A DNA stretch of 64,000 nt from Achatina immaculata (taxonomy: Eukaryota; Mollusca; Gastropoda; Stylommatophora; Achatinidae), in NCBI GenBank assembly GCA_009760885.1, contig CM019692.1:48209430-48273429 (forward strand). Direction: 5' to 3'. Both the position numbers and the translations under genes were made by a program. This document shows positions 32,901-47,100 of this stretch, piece after piece. The notes below the pieces were generated by a model, which saw nothing but the letters and a program-made list of their open reading frames with translations, made no database searches and was not told the origin of the DNA. The stretch's first letter is position 1. Every line of letters begins with the position of its first letter.

Positions 32901-33749
32901 CAGTGACTCCCAAATGGTGGTCCGCTGACCCTGCCATGGGGGTCCATGACAAAAACTCAAGGTCCTCTTTTTATTTTCAGTGCGAAGTGTTTAACAACCG
33001 ATGTTTTGACGAATCCTGTGTGGAGGAAGAACTTTTTTTATGTTTTTCTGGTGGCAGGGTTTTGTAGCCTCAGTGACAAACTAATAACATGTATAAAGGT
33101 TGTGATAATGTACAGGTAATGAGTCTGACCATGGAAGAGCAAGATGAAGTTGTTGGCATATATTGTGATGGCTCGCTTAAAATAATTTTCAAAGAATGCG
33201 GACTAGGACAATTTCTGGACGAAAGTATTTTTTTTTCCTAACTATAAGAAAGTTGGTTGAAGGCATTGTGGCATCTTGATACCTTTTGTTCCATATACCT
33301 TTGTGAACAAATGTTTTCAACATGCTGTTACATGAAGAACAAGCACAGGAATTGGCTTGATGTTGATCCAGATTCAAGAAAAAATAGGAAATACGGAACT
33401 AGATGTGGAAGTGATTGGAATAAAAAGAGACATGATTTCTCTCACCATATTTAAGCTGTCACACACTTCACATTCTGTTCATTTATCAGAACAAGTAGGA
33501 ATGTTAACTGCTGTCATATTTTTTTTTATTAACTACATTCACCAAGTCTGTGCTGTGTTTTTTAGTGTAGTGTTGCGTTTACTCAAAGGTTACTCATATT
33601 TTCTAAAAAAAAAAATTTTTTTTTGCATTTAAAGCACATAGCTACCAGATATGAAATTCCAAAGTATTGGGGTCCATGTCCTGGATTTTGAAACTTGGTT
33701 GGGGGGGGGGGGGGGGGGTCTGCTGACTTTTATTAACTGGGAACCACTG
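32901..33749 (+). mobile_element. hAT transposon, internally deleted, with perfect 8-bp duplication
   Basis: Termini CAGTGACTCCCAA and TGGGAACCACTG are flanked by a perfect 8-bp duplication TTTTAGAT (32893-32900 and 33750-33757). The interior keeps a piece of transposase C-terminal dimerisation domain (STYLCEQ-like: SIYLCEQMFS, then YMKNKHRNWLDVDPD). The catalytic region is gone. A long G run lies near the 3' end. Confidence 0.92.
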
Positions 33750-34026
33750 TTTTAGATAATGTGAGGACAGCTTATATCACAAGTAATAGGCAGAATTTTA
33801 GCATACTGGAAACTCTGAGACTAGCACACAGTTCAGTTGAACTTCTGAAGACCATGACTAAAATATGCACATAAAATAATTCTGGTGTAATGGGAACATG
33901 GTCAGCATAAGGTAATCTGTTAGTATAATGAAACAAGATGAGAGTTTGGATGGAAGGAGATGTTCTACTGGCATAATGAAACATGACAGTGAAAGGAAAA
34001 TGTGAAGAATTCTGCTCACAATAGGG

Positions 34027-34520
34027 CAAGTTACGGCTACCAGTCTTCTTATATCTTATATCCTTCCCATGCCATTAAATATCACACAGGGCTCGCAAGG
34101 TAGTTTGCCAAGTTTTCCTGTTTATGGCAATCTTTTCAACCTCATCAAGGGATTTTATGCCTACTAAACTGACCTCTCTTAACAATGTCTTCTGTAGAGT
34201 TTCATGCGGTCAACCTCTTTTTCTCTGGCCTGTTGTGTTCCATTTGATAGCTTGTTTTGGGATTCTCTTACTGTTTCTTCTCATCCTGTGACCAACATGT
34301 CCATCTCCTTTTCCTGATCACCCATGAGACTGGTTGTTGTTCAGTCATCTGCCTTATCTCTGCATTGTTCACGGATTTGTTTCAGTTTATGCCGAGTATT
34401 TTCCTTAGGCATTTGTTTTCAAAAGAGTCTTAATTTCTTGTCTATTTCTTTAGTTGTTTTCCAGCATTCGGATGCATAAATGAGGGTAAATATTACATTT
34501 GAATATAACTCAGAAGTTAT
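34027..34520 (-). mobile_element. LINE family D fragment
   Basis: Related to the sequence at 63520-64000, whose - strand encodes KRRWIYVGHVMRRNNQRIPK, an RTE-like polyprotein C-terminus. Multiple stops. Confidence 0.65.
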
Positions 34521-34786
34521 AAGCATAAAAACCAAACTAAGACTGTTCAATTCAAATGGTTACCAGTAATCTCAGAAAAAAAAAAAAATCTGATGAATAG
34601 ATAACTAACTGAAAAAAAAGTTCAAATATTATGTTTTTCCAGAATATATACCAAACTCCCCATGAAAACTATTCTCAAAAGATTATTGCTCATATAAACA
34701 AAATCTAAAACTTTAAAACGTGGATGAATATAGCTGTATCCTGTGCTTCTATCTGTTTTGACTCAGTAATTTTTTTCGAGTTATCT

Positions 34787-34974
34787 CTCTCTCTCTCTCT
34801 CTCTGAACCTTAAGTGCCCAGGGCACATGGGGCTTCCGCAAGGGTTTTCCACAAATGCCTGTCCTTCGCCTTTTTTTCTGCTCTTGCCCATGTAAGCCCT
34901 CTACTGCTCAACATCCTTTCTGTTGTTCTTCTCCATGTCTCTTTTGGCCTACCCTTACTTCTGTTCCCTGTTCT
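34787..34974 (-). mobile_element. LINE family B, 188-bp insertion next to the PRKN 3' end
   Basis: Family B tail in - orientation with (CTCT)n at its left end. It is bounded by AGTTATCT at 34779-34786 and 34975-34982. It lies about 25 bases past the candidate PRKN poly(A) signal. Confidence 0.88.
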
Positions 34975-34999
34975 AGTTATCTACGAGAACAGAATCACC

Positions 35000-35005
35000 T
35001 TTATT
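35000..35005 (-). terminator. Candidate PRKN poly(A) signal
   Basis: AATAAA on the - strand, about 115 bases after the PRKN stop codon. Cleavage 15-25 bases further on would fall almost at the border of the LINE family B insertion. Confidence 0.55.
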
Positions 35006-35119
35006 CTATAGAACACTGCCTTAAGGTCACAATAATGAACCATGTTTCTGAAAATAGTCCTCATAAACACTGGAAATTTTAGAAAACATCTCCCTCAACT
35101 TCTCCATGACAAAAATACT

Positions 35120-38100
35120 TCATCCAAACCAGTGGTCTGCTTGACAGTCTCGGTTCCAAGGTTTTACACAAACCCAGCACCACTCCTGCCTGCAGCGGGT
35201 ACACACCATATGCATACAGCCACCTGTGATGAGAAGAAAATGTGGCACAAGAAAAACTATGACACTAATAACACCAACCATGTGAACTGTATGAAACATC
35301 TTGCGTGAATAATCCCAGAGATGCAATACTCTTGACTCACAGGACAAATCTATGTTCCATACCATTTACATGCCATAGAGGTGTGAAGTATTAATGCTTT
35401 CACATTTCTAGGCCACTGCAGCATTTGAGATAGGGATAACAGCACCTGTCTTTGCTGCCTTTGTTTCCTAGGAAACCTGTATTTTTGAGGACGGGTGAAC
35501 CCTGGTGCAGGTCAGTCAAAAATTTAAATGTTAATTGAGAAAACAGAAACTTTTCCACAGCTCCAGGATAGAAACTTTGTTGAGAACCAATTAAGTCTGT
35601 ACCTGACCCTGTGCAGCATACCAAATAAACTAACTTGAGCAAACTTCAATAAAACAGGCTATCGGTCATCATTTTATTTTCAGTTATCAGACACCTTAAA
35701 GGTAAGTGACATTTAATGCCTGTGTTCTACATTTACAAATATTTTATTTGTAAAAACATGTTTTAAAAAAAAAACTGGCAACGACAAAGCTGTAACGGCT
35801 GTGATAATATACTGTTCAAAAAAAGATATGCAACACTACTGTAATCGTAATAGACACCAAATTTCAAACTTGTATCAAAATTTTATTTTAAGGAATTAAT
35901 GTTTCAATCTTGGCATGAAGAAACTTTAAGACTTTAACAATGAAATGATGTTTATTAAATCTGGTTTGGATTTTTATTCTTTGCAACTGAGGCTTCCGTT
36001 TCAGTAAGGTGTATGGCCTCCTCTGGCCTGTATCAGAGAACTACATCACCCTGACATGAATCCGATCAGCCATTGGATCTGTTGTGGGATGGCTACCCAC
36101 TCTTCCCACAGTGCAAGAGACAACTGTCAGAGATTGGTTGGTGCCACGTCTTGCTGGCGGACTTGTCTGTCAAGTTCATCCCATAAGTGTTCTTTTGGGT
36201 TCATGTCTGATGACATGGATGGCCATGGAATGGTCTGGACATTGTTGTCAGCAAGGAACTGGGTGGTGAGTTGTGCTACATGAGGTCAAGCGTTATCCTG
36301 CTGAAAAATCGACCCTGGAGCAGCCAGAAGTGGAAGGACGTGAGGACGAAGAATTTCAGCGACGTATCGTTGGGCATTCAGGCGTCCTTCAATTTGCACC
36401 AGGCCACTTCTTCCCATGAAGCTGATCGTCCCCCACACCAGTACACCTCCACCACCATGTGGAGGAGCCTGATCCACGCAGTTCTGGGAGTAGCGCCCAT
36501 GGACTCTGTGGTAAACTTTTCTCCATCTATCGTGTCACTGGAGCAGAAAGAATGATTTGTCACTAACCAAACCCTTCTCCAATCATTTGCAATGGTCCAC
36601 TGATGATGCTGGTTTGCCCACTGCAGCCGGTTCTGGCGATGCCAGTCCGTAAGAACAGACCTCTGTATGGTCTTCTACCCCAAAGACCAGCGTTGTGCAG
36701 CTGGTTCCTGATCGTTTGATTTGAAATTTGACAAGCTGCTGTCATTGACTAGAGGGGACGCAGATGCAAATCGATTCCTGAGGTGACACAGTTGTATGAA
36801 GCAATCTTCAGCAGAAGTTGTGACTATGGGTCTTCCACTGCGTGGCCAGTCCACAACTGAGCCAGTTTCTTGAAATCGTCTCCAAAGGTGTCTAATGATG
36901 CTTCTAACAACATTAAATTGTCTGCCCACTACATTTTGTGACTGTCCAGTCTGTAAACGTCCAATGATGATGAGTCATTGTTCTGTAGTGAGATGAGCTA
37001 TACTTGCACACTGAATTTTCAAATGAACTGATTTGAGGAGCGTCAATCTTTTATAGGCATTCAATAACATGGTCAGTAACTTTTATGTTCAATAAGTTTC
37101 ATGGGATTCTCGTGAACCTGTTATGAGTTATTGTCAAAAATGCTGTTTTGACTAGTGTTGCTTTTCTGTGGTCATGAATCATCTGCTGAGTACAATTCAG
37201 GTCAGCACGTGAAGTTGATGTCCAAGTGAACGTTTCAAGCAATTTGCCCTTGTCTGATCAGCAAACTTCAGTTTAAATCGCAACATCGTATTTGTTCCGT
37301 TTCTATTTTTTAACAGTATACAAACAAACTGACTGAAAAAGACAAAACAAAATTATATATGGAACTATTTCTTCTTCTTCATATGCACTGCCTGTCTATA
37401 ACTGCAGTCCTGTCTCTTGGATAAATTTCGCTGTTTTTTTGTAGTTCATGTATTAAACCATAGAGCTCATCTTCTTGGTGGTTTCACTGGGCCAGTAATT
37501 GCTTCTCAGTGTCTCGAAGTTGGTGCAGTTTTGTAGGATATGTTCCACGGTTTGGGGCACCTGGGCTTTACCAAGAGTAATAATACCAACCTTAAACTTT
37601 GTATACATATGACTTCAGAGTCAGCTGTGTCCTGTTTGGAAGATGGTGACTTGTTCCTTTCTGTTTAGCATGTGATAGTCATCATGTGGTGGTGTTTGTG
37701 GCTTCCTGTAGGTTTTTATCATGCTTTTCTTCTGATTATAGGAGATCGGTATGTCTGGTTGGTCCATTTCAGTGCCCTCTTTGGCCAGACGGTCAGCTTT
37801 CTCATTGCCTGGTATCCCAAAAGTGGGATGGAATCCACTGCAAGGTCACTATGTGTTGTAAGCCAATTTTTGACAAGGCATCCTTAAGGTCTGGAAGTCT
37901 GTTGCACTGAAGAGCTTCCAATACTGATCTTGCAACTGTAAGAATTACTATGGGGTATATATCATTTCTGGAGTCTGATAGTTTTTCAATCGCAGCAATA
38001 ACTGCCCATTATAGCTGTTGCAGTATTTTCCAGTGGGTATGGAAATCTTGTCAGTTTGGATATTCAATATATGCTCCTGCCCATCAATTCTTTATGGCAT

Positions 38101-41100
38101 TGTGTGCACATCCATCTGTATACACACATATCCAGGTGTCACATGGATATTTGTCATCTAACACACTGAGTGTGGCTGTATATGGAAGAAAACTGAAAAG
38201 AGAATGCCCAAATAAATGCTGAGTATAAATGAAACTTATCTGAAAGAATCTGATACTACAAAACTGAGAACAAAACCTCAGGAGAAAAGCTAATTTTTTT
38301 TCTTAAATGAACTTTACAGGCTGGTCATTACCATCCCTTGAATGACTTACCACTTCTTTCAGTCTTTGTCTGACAACCTGGGCAAGATTTCGTTGTTTCT
38401 TCTATTAAACTAAGTGATTGTGTCTCCCAGCATGCTCTTTGTGCTCTTTCATCATTTACAGCAAGATCCTTCAAAACAGATGGTAAGTTTTAGTTGATAA
38501 ACATGAAGGTTCCTACTATTTGATAATTATTTTCTTTTATGTTAAAACCTCTTGACAAATGCAACATTTTTCATAATCTACTCAATTCTTTTTTTGGGGA
38601 ACAAATTTTTTTAAATATTGGAATATGTAGCTGAATTATAGTAAATTTAGTAAGAGCTGTTCAGGAAATGAGTATATTCTAAACAAATACTGAAATGGAA
38701 ACAGTCCTATAGTTCAGGTAAAGGCAGCCATGTTTCATGCTACTGAGGCATATAGGAGATATGGAAGTGCTGTTTTCATAGAAGCTGATGTGCCTGGCCT
38801 CCAGTACTTCCTGGGCTTGATTTAATAAAAACTATGTGCTGTTTCTGAGGCACTATCTGTTATTTTTAGTACTGATATAACATACAGGTCATCATATTTC
38901 TCATCCAGTGAGGTCAGTTCTTTCTTTAGTTTTAACAACCACAATTTATGTGCTCCTGTTTACTATGAGCACTGGTTCGTTCTGTATTTTTATCCTCCTC
39001 CCCAACAGAAATTAAACAAGTGTTGCAAGCACTCTTCCTTTCTCAATAAAACTTCAAAGATATGCTGTGGTTATGTCACAGATCACTTCTGTACCAAGGG
39101 TCATTTATTCTTCTGTGTCAAGATGCCCTCTTAAACTCTTTCTCAAGTATATGTGCAGCATAATATATTACTAATTACTTCTGAAGATTTGTTTATTATA
39201 AAAGTAGCCAGTCGCCTATTTCACTTTTGTTGTTCTGGTAGATTTGGTTACAGAATATTGTCTTTGGCTATTCTGCTCTGATTTTTGTGCTATATTTTCA
39301 TTTCATAAAAGGCCATGGGGACCACCCAGCCTCTAAAAATGAGTACCAGAAAAATTTAGGAAGGTAGGGCATGATACTAATCACATCACACTTTAATGTG
39401 CCAATGGTCTTGGAAATGTGGGACTAATACTGTATCCCAAATATGCCTTAATGACACGGAAACTGGGGAATTTTACCTTTTTTTTTTTTTTTAACATCCA
39501 AATACATTGATTTGCATAATTACTGTTTAATTCTTAACCTAACATAAGCCATTTAAACAGTTACTAAAAAAAAAAAATAACTGCTGTTACATGGTTTTGT
39601 TCTGTAGTTGTAAAGTTCATAATTTAAAATTGCCAATAAATGCTAGAAACAGATACTGTCATTTCTAATCAAAAGAATGTCAACGATGTTTCATAAAAAA
39701 ATGTTCACATGTCATGGGTGCTGTCTGGTAAGCTAAAAAAGTTCAACTAATAATGCTGCAAATGAGCACACATTAAAACACTTACACTAAGACTAAGTCG
39801 AAGAGATTCTAGATTTTCTTCACAAGGTCCTACATGATATGCTCCTCTGCAGTTTCTGCAGCTCTCATACTGTTGATTAAACAATGAAAAATTAATTTAT
39901 GTGCAGTAACAAACACTGGTATCAGAAACTGATTACTACTTGTGTACGTATTTACTGCAAGATCATTTGTGTAAATGTCTTGTCTTGTCTTCTGTTTCCC
40001 TGGAACTATGTGCTGGTGTTCTTTTGCAGCTGATGCAAATATGAAGGTGTTGAGATACAGCATCATGTCGGGTTGGGAAAGGGTTATGGGAGCTATCTTT
40101 TTTTTCAGTCCCTGAGTACAGCTAAAAAGTAGGGGGTGTGCAATACTTCATTAGCAGACTCCAGTGTCATGGAAACTATGGTAATCTCTGCCTGTTGGCC
40201 AGGACAGGGCTGTTACTGTAGGTACCAACGGAGAGGCAGGACAAGGTATTGCCAGCTTTGGTTTGCCAACCCTGATACCAGCATGTCTCTTTGCTGTCCA
40301 TTTATGTGAATAAAGAATTAGATGAAAGAGCTACATCAGAACTACAGCAAATGATGCAGGCAAACAACCATTTATCTCAGATATAAATCTACTCACACGA
40401 CACTCCTGACACCGAATTAAGCGCTCATCTCCTTCTGGAAACAGACCCATGCCACACCCTGGAGCTGGGCACAAGATGCCACCATTCTGAAGCACATACT
40501 CCTCAGCACCAAAATTTTTGTAATGCTCATACTAAAAAGATTTTATGGGTGGGATTCAATGGACAATATTTTATTACATATTTATTAAAATGTAAGCAAA
40601 GTCCATAATTATTTTAGCAATGTCTGTATTTTTAAGAAGAATTATCACACCATATATAAACAGACCATTACAAAGATCTCTTCAAGCAGCAAAGATTTTC
40701 AGAAGAATGTTAAGAATACCATAGACAGGAAGATAATACATAAATAATGATTAACAAAAGCTACTCAAAAGAAGAAATGTAATTTAAAAAATATAAGAAA
40801 ATACAAATCAACATTCATTAGACTAGTTAAAAAGGAAGGAGCTGACAACATCATAACACAATGAAAGATAAATAAGAAGAAGGAAAAAGAAAAAAAAAAA
40901 AAAGTCAAGAGAGAACATCACTGTATGGACTATCAAAGTAGCATGATACCAAGTCACCAATTCAGTTGATGGAAAACATCATCACTGGAACCATTATAAG
41001 CAAGGCATCTAATAGTGATCATTATATCACATATTACTTTCAACTTTCAAGAAAATAGATAACAAAGCTTTAAAACAAGTATTGCATGGGGAATTTCTAG

Positions 41101-44100
41101 AACAGTGATTCTCACAAGGAGAAGCAGGTGGCTCCTTGGGAGAAATCTGCCAACATAAAAAGAAATTTATAACAGTGAAAATGGTTTCTGAATAACAATT
41201 TTAATAAATGGGGATGGATTTTGGGGAGCCTGGAAAGAGAGGACTGTGACATAGCAAGTTCAGAACCTCTGTTCAACAGGGAGGTGTCACAACTAGACCA
41301 AAACTGAGAGTACTAGCATATCTGCATGTCACCCCTGAACAATTTCCCCTTCACCATGATGATTGCCAAGAACAGGTAAAATGCCATCCCATGCCATATG
41401 AAGAGAGCTCTATACTACGGCGCTGCATTATTTCACCAGGAAATGAAGCCCTCTACCTGCTTAAAAGAAACCAGATCTTAAAACAGAACAGATTGTGCCA
41501 GTCAATACTGGCTATAAAAAAATGTTGTTTGGTTAAATAATGTTCAGTGTAGCTTCCATAAATAAACGAAGATGTTTCAAAACCATGTCTAAAGAAGCTT
41601 CAAGCCATCAAATTATCTTCAGTATTGAGGTTCCCGCTTTTTAAGAAAAAAAAATTCCTATGACAATAAGACAAAGAACAAAGAAAAAAAAAGACTAATA
41701 CCAGACCACAGACAGATAATGATGATCAACTGTTTTCCTTATACTATTTCTTATAATCATTTAACATATTTAAAGTTAATTTATAAAACTTTGAGAAATT
41801 AGGAAAATGCTTAAAAAACAAAACAGTATTTTACACTCATAACAAAACTTGTAATGTTCTTCGAACAAATTTCTCAGGAAAAATAGGTATCTGCATTAAA
41901 AAAATGTTTAAATATTCAAAATTGTTAAATATTCATATAATAGAACTATCTTAAACCAAAATCATTCCTTAACATTAAACTCACATGAGCTAGACTGGGC
42001 AATTTTTTACTTCAGGAGTTTTGTGCACACAGTTTGAACAAAATAAAATCTTACTTCAAGGCTCCGATACAGACAAATATGAAGTGATATACACGAACTT
42101 TACCAAGTTTTGACAAAAATACAAGTATGCACCTTTTCTGGACCAAGCAAGCAAAAGTGGTGACTTTCTTCTATGTGTGAATCAACACAACCAGCTGAAA
42201 GTTAAAGGGAATATCAGAACATCATTAGATAATGCATCTACAACAACTCAGATTAGGGTTGTGTGAGTGTATGTGTGTGGTGGTTGTGTATGATGGTCAT
42301 GATGGGGCGTGGTAGTGGTGGTGGACTGTGTCTATGTCTGAGATATGGTTGTGAGAAGGTATGAAAAAAAGGTTAAAGTTTGTTTTTTTTTTAATTTACA
42401 GGAGCTTCAAGAAATCATCATATTTTACATTTTCAAATCTAAATATTAAAGTAACAACAACTACACTTGCTACTATTCAGTGAAATATATTTGAAATGAC
42501 TATTTCACAATATCTTGAAAAATAGTGGATTATTTTAGCAAGTGACATTATACATTTGATCATGTTAAAGCTTTTAAAAGTCTTTCTTGCTGGCTGTGGG
42601 TGATGAACCAATGGTGGCTTAAGGTCACACTCATAAAAGGCTGGGAACAGCTCAACTACAACTTCAGTCCACAATCAAGCTCTGTAAGAAACTAATTTTT
42701 TGCAAGTGATGTGTGTTCTGAGAGATTAAAGATAATATGGAGACTTGTTTTAAGACCTGATGTAAACAGGGAATATATAAGCCTATACAAAACTCATCTG
42801 ACAATTTCCATGATTAAAACTAACATAAACCAACTGCCAGGACATCTAAACACCAAAAAATACGGACAGCAAACACAGATTAAAACAGGACATACGTGTC
42901 AGGTGAATCCATCGCTCAATGAAGACAGACAATTAAGAAACTGGAAAACTGGTAAGGATATTGAACATGAGAATCCTAGATACAGAAAAGCATCTGAGGA
43001 CAAAGACAAATGGCTGTTAACACCATTTCAGTGCAAGTGTGGTACAGCTTTATTTCCGTATAAAAAGAAACAGTGACAGTATTTAGAATCCTCATTCTAT
43101 AATCATATACAAGCAGTGATACATACTAAATTGAAACTACAACATGCAGAACAAAACCATATTTTTAAAAAAAAGTCACCTGGACATGGCAGTGTATAGC
43201 CATGCTGGGGGTGCTCTATAAATCGACGTTCACTCAAGCAGGTTGAGCCATACTGCCGAAAACACTCCAGACAAATGACATGGCCAGAAGAACATGGAAA
43301 TATAAGGACATGAGACCTGGAAAATTATAATAAACTGTTTCAAACCAAGATGAAGTAGACACATATTAAAGTATAGCACATATTTATTCCCATTAGTTGT
43401 TTTAAAACAAAGATACAACCAAACTGACAAATTACAGCAGTCAATACTTGGAACTAAAAGGCTTATGTGTAATAAAGTGCAAGAATCTCTCTCTGAACCT
43501 TAAGTGCCCAGGGCACATGGGGCTTCCGCAAGGGTTTTCCACAAATGCCTGTCCTTTGCCTTTTTTTCTGCTCTTGCCCAGGTGAGCCCTCTATTGCTCA
43601 ACATCCTTTCTGTTGTTCTTCTCCATGTCTCTTTTGGTCTACCCTTACTTCTGCTCCCCTGTGGTGTCCATCTTAGTGCTATTTTTGGTAGTGAGTTGTC
43701 AGTCATTCGGAGCACATGTCCCAACCATCGCCAGCGTCTTTCCTCAATAATTGTTGTCAGAAAGTGCAAGAATATAAAATAACAAATTTTATTTTCAAAC
43801 GATGAAGAATTCTGCACTCCTTTCTCCACTTTCATTCTAACACAATCATTTGATATCAGTAAGGCATTAGTATTATGAACATATAAAGAACAATTAGCCC
43901 AGGGTACATGGGGCTTCCGCAAGGGTTTTCCACAAATGCCTGTCCCTTGCCTTTTTTTCTGTTCTTGCTCAGGTGAGCTCTCTATTGCTCAATATTCTCT
44001 CTGTTGTTTTTCTCCATGTCTCTTTTGGTCTACCTTTACTTCTGTTCCCCTGTGGTGTCCATCTTAGTGCTTTTTTTGGTAGTGAGTTGTCAGTCATTCG

Positions 44101-47100
44101 GAGCACATATAACCTCTTATATTCAAAATAAATAGTAGAAAAGCCTTGAAAAATGAGGACAATCTAATATTTCAAGACTCACCTACCATCTACATCTTCA
44201 CTAGGATTGTCTATTGAAAATCTGTTGTATTATCTCATAATATTGTTCTAGTATCTTCATAAGTGCCCATATGATTAACAATGAACCTGATCAATCATAT
44301 GAAACTTCTTCGTTGTTCGCTCAGACATGACACCAATCTCTCTCACAAATGCAGTTGTCCGTCTCAGGTTTTCAGCATCACCAAAGAGCTTCTTCTGTAG
44401 GGGGCTGAAGTCTGGCCAGGTCCTTTGCCTGAGTGAGTTGCGTAGCTGGCAACTCCAGAGGATGTGATGTGGTGTCTGTTGTTCTTTTCCGCAGGTGCAT
44501 AGGTCTATTATGCCAATTTTCAGCTTCTAGCATAGATGATGTCTTAGCCTGCAGTGTCCTGTTCTCAGTCTATGAAACAATTTAACACAAAGCTATGACC
44601 CAGACAAGAATATAACAGCCTTATGTACTACCCAAGTTATATCATACATGATATCTTCACAAATAATGCATGCCACTCTTCTGCGGTTGGCCTGTACATG
44701 TTTTAGCACAACAGCTGTTCCTTCAACCTCTCCTTTATGGCTGTGACTGCATCTCAAAACAAATCTCTGAAATGCCCAAAAAAAGATATCCAATCAGATG
44801 AAGAATTATCAGCGGTGCTTAATATAGGTGTCTATCATTTTTCTAACTCAAACAGCCACTTCTTTTTTAATTCTGTCATTCACTTTTGAAAATACATTCA
44901 TCATCATCATCAGGTGCCGTGCCGTGCCGACTGGCGTTGGCTATTATGCTTCTCCAGAGTACCCGATCCATCATGCAGGCCATCAGTTCAGTTGGTGATC
45001 TCCTCTCACACCATCCCATCAGACTGTCCAGTATCATTTCTCTTGGTCTTCCTCTTGATCTTCTTCCTTCTATTTTTCCTGTTGTTATAATATTTTCAAT
45101 GCCCCCTCTTCTCATTGCATGCCCTATGAAAGTACATTGTCTCTCTCTTATCTTTTTGACAAGGTTTTTTGTCTCTCCAGCTCTTCTCATACATTCTTCA
45201 GAACAGACATTACAAACAAGATAAGTGCTTTAATCCTGTTTTACAGGCCACACAAATAAGACAGCTACAAGTTTTACAGAGAAGGTCATATTACAATTAG
45301 AGGTCAAGGTTAGTTTTTAATAGCGAAATTTTACTTCATTTGCCAGATAATTGCTGGAACTCTGTTAAAAACAAACATAAATCTTCAACATAACTTTCAA
45401 AGAGCAAAGTGCCAACACAATTTTCAAATTAATTAGTACAGTTAGTTACTTTAATTTCATTTCCTACTCATATGGGTGTTTGTGTTCTATACTTCACACT
45501 TACAGGTGTCTTGCAGTTACAGTTCTGTGTTTTGCAGGTACCTCGTACTGCAGTATTTGATGATATGTCATCCCAATTTGAAGGCCCCTGGTACACAGTT
45601 AAACAATGAAAATACTATACAACAATCTATACTTATAAGAAATAAAGAATATGGTGTAATAAATCACAAATATCCCTTTTTTTCCCAAGACCATTTAATC
45701 AAATGGCTATAAAAACATTACTATTTGAATATCTGCATTGTCTGCAAAATGCATAATCTTTTTTTTCCTTTTTTTTCAACACTACAGAAACAAGTTCGAC
45801 AAACTTTCTGGTGATACCAATATCTGAATATTCTGAGAAAAGTATTATTTTATTATATAAAGTGGCTTATATGTAAATAACTAGCAAACAAAAATGAAGC
45901 TATATACTGTAGCTAAAGACTGGTTGTTACTTATATAATGTATCCCAAGACTTCTGTTCGAAGATGGCGGATATACGGACAGCACACTCCAAGTGTGTGA
46001 AAAATTGTGCTTATTTTCATCACGGATTGGAGTTCCCCTGTGAAACTGATGTGGATTACACCATGTCCAATGATTCTGTGTGTAATCTGAGTGATTTTTA
46101 TGCAAGCAGTAGGACCTTTTCTCCTGTAGGCACTCAGGCAGGGATGCCCAGGTAAGTGCCCCCATTATCTTAACAATTAATATTAACACATGGTCACCCA
46201 GGCAGCCAAAGACAGAGTGTGTTGGCCTACAAATAGTGCAGTCTGAGAAAATCAGGATACACATGCAACAACAAGAAACGGTCACTGTCACGTATCCCAA
46301 GATCATACAAAAGAAAATATGTTGTGAGTTTTAACTCTTCCTGTACACTTGTCTGAGGGGGGGGTACTTCCTCTGATGATCTGAAGGAGTTGTGTTGTTG
46401 TTCCGCTCTCTACGGTAGAGAGTTTCCTGCATACATGGACGTTCCGTTTGGTGCCGGAGTAAAAGTGCAGGTCTTGATATGTATCAGGGGTATAGTTGGA
46501 AAAGTGAATGAAATACTGTATTTTGACGTTATGTGTGCTTATTATGTTTCAAAATAACTAAAAATGTATGAATAATTATTATTTTTAGAAAAAAGAAATA
46601 ATGTCATCTTTTAGACAATAATTGTGTCCTACTTACCATTGGCTAGGACTAGGGTACAGTATGTACCATCTGAGATGCCTAGAACTATCTGTCAATTACC
46701 TGTCGATTTCGTCTTGTGATTATATGTGGCATTCTCCCTAAATTAATGTCTGAAATAACCTTCTAATCACTTCTCCAGTCATCTAATATGTCTAGATCTA
46801 CTTGGGATACATTCAAGAACAGTGGTCTGGTCACAGGGTATGTCCATATCCCTAACTACATACCCAAAAATTAAAAATTCACGATGATCACTTTGATTTT
46901 ATCCCTCGTTACTAGGCACTCTTCGGCCATGATGAACAGGGTCACGGGGTATGTGCACTAAATGTTTACAATCAAAACGTTACACTGGGTTTTTAATGAA
47001 ACAAAGCATGCAGCGAAATATAGTCACACAGCACTATAGACACAAACCGGAAGTGACCATTTTTTAGTCATTAGGCATGGGAAGAGTTAATGCTTATATA

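Noticed and set aside
42711..43076. 121-codon + strand open frame within PRKN intron 6
   Set aside because: It begins with GTG rather than ATG, has no family motif or splice signals, and is antisense to PRKN in AT-rich DNA; probably chance.
45476..45712. 78-codon + strand frame
   Set aside because: It is the antisense shadow of PRKN exon 4.
45881..46306. 141-codon - strand frame considered as the missing RING0 exon of PRKN
   Set aside because: No similarity to RING0 and wrong splice signals; the true exon was found at 45504-45587 (GPSNWDD...NCNCKTP) with correct phase.
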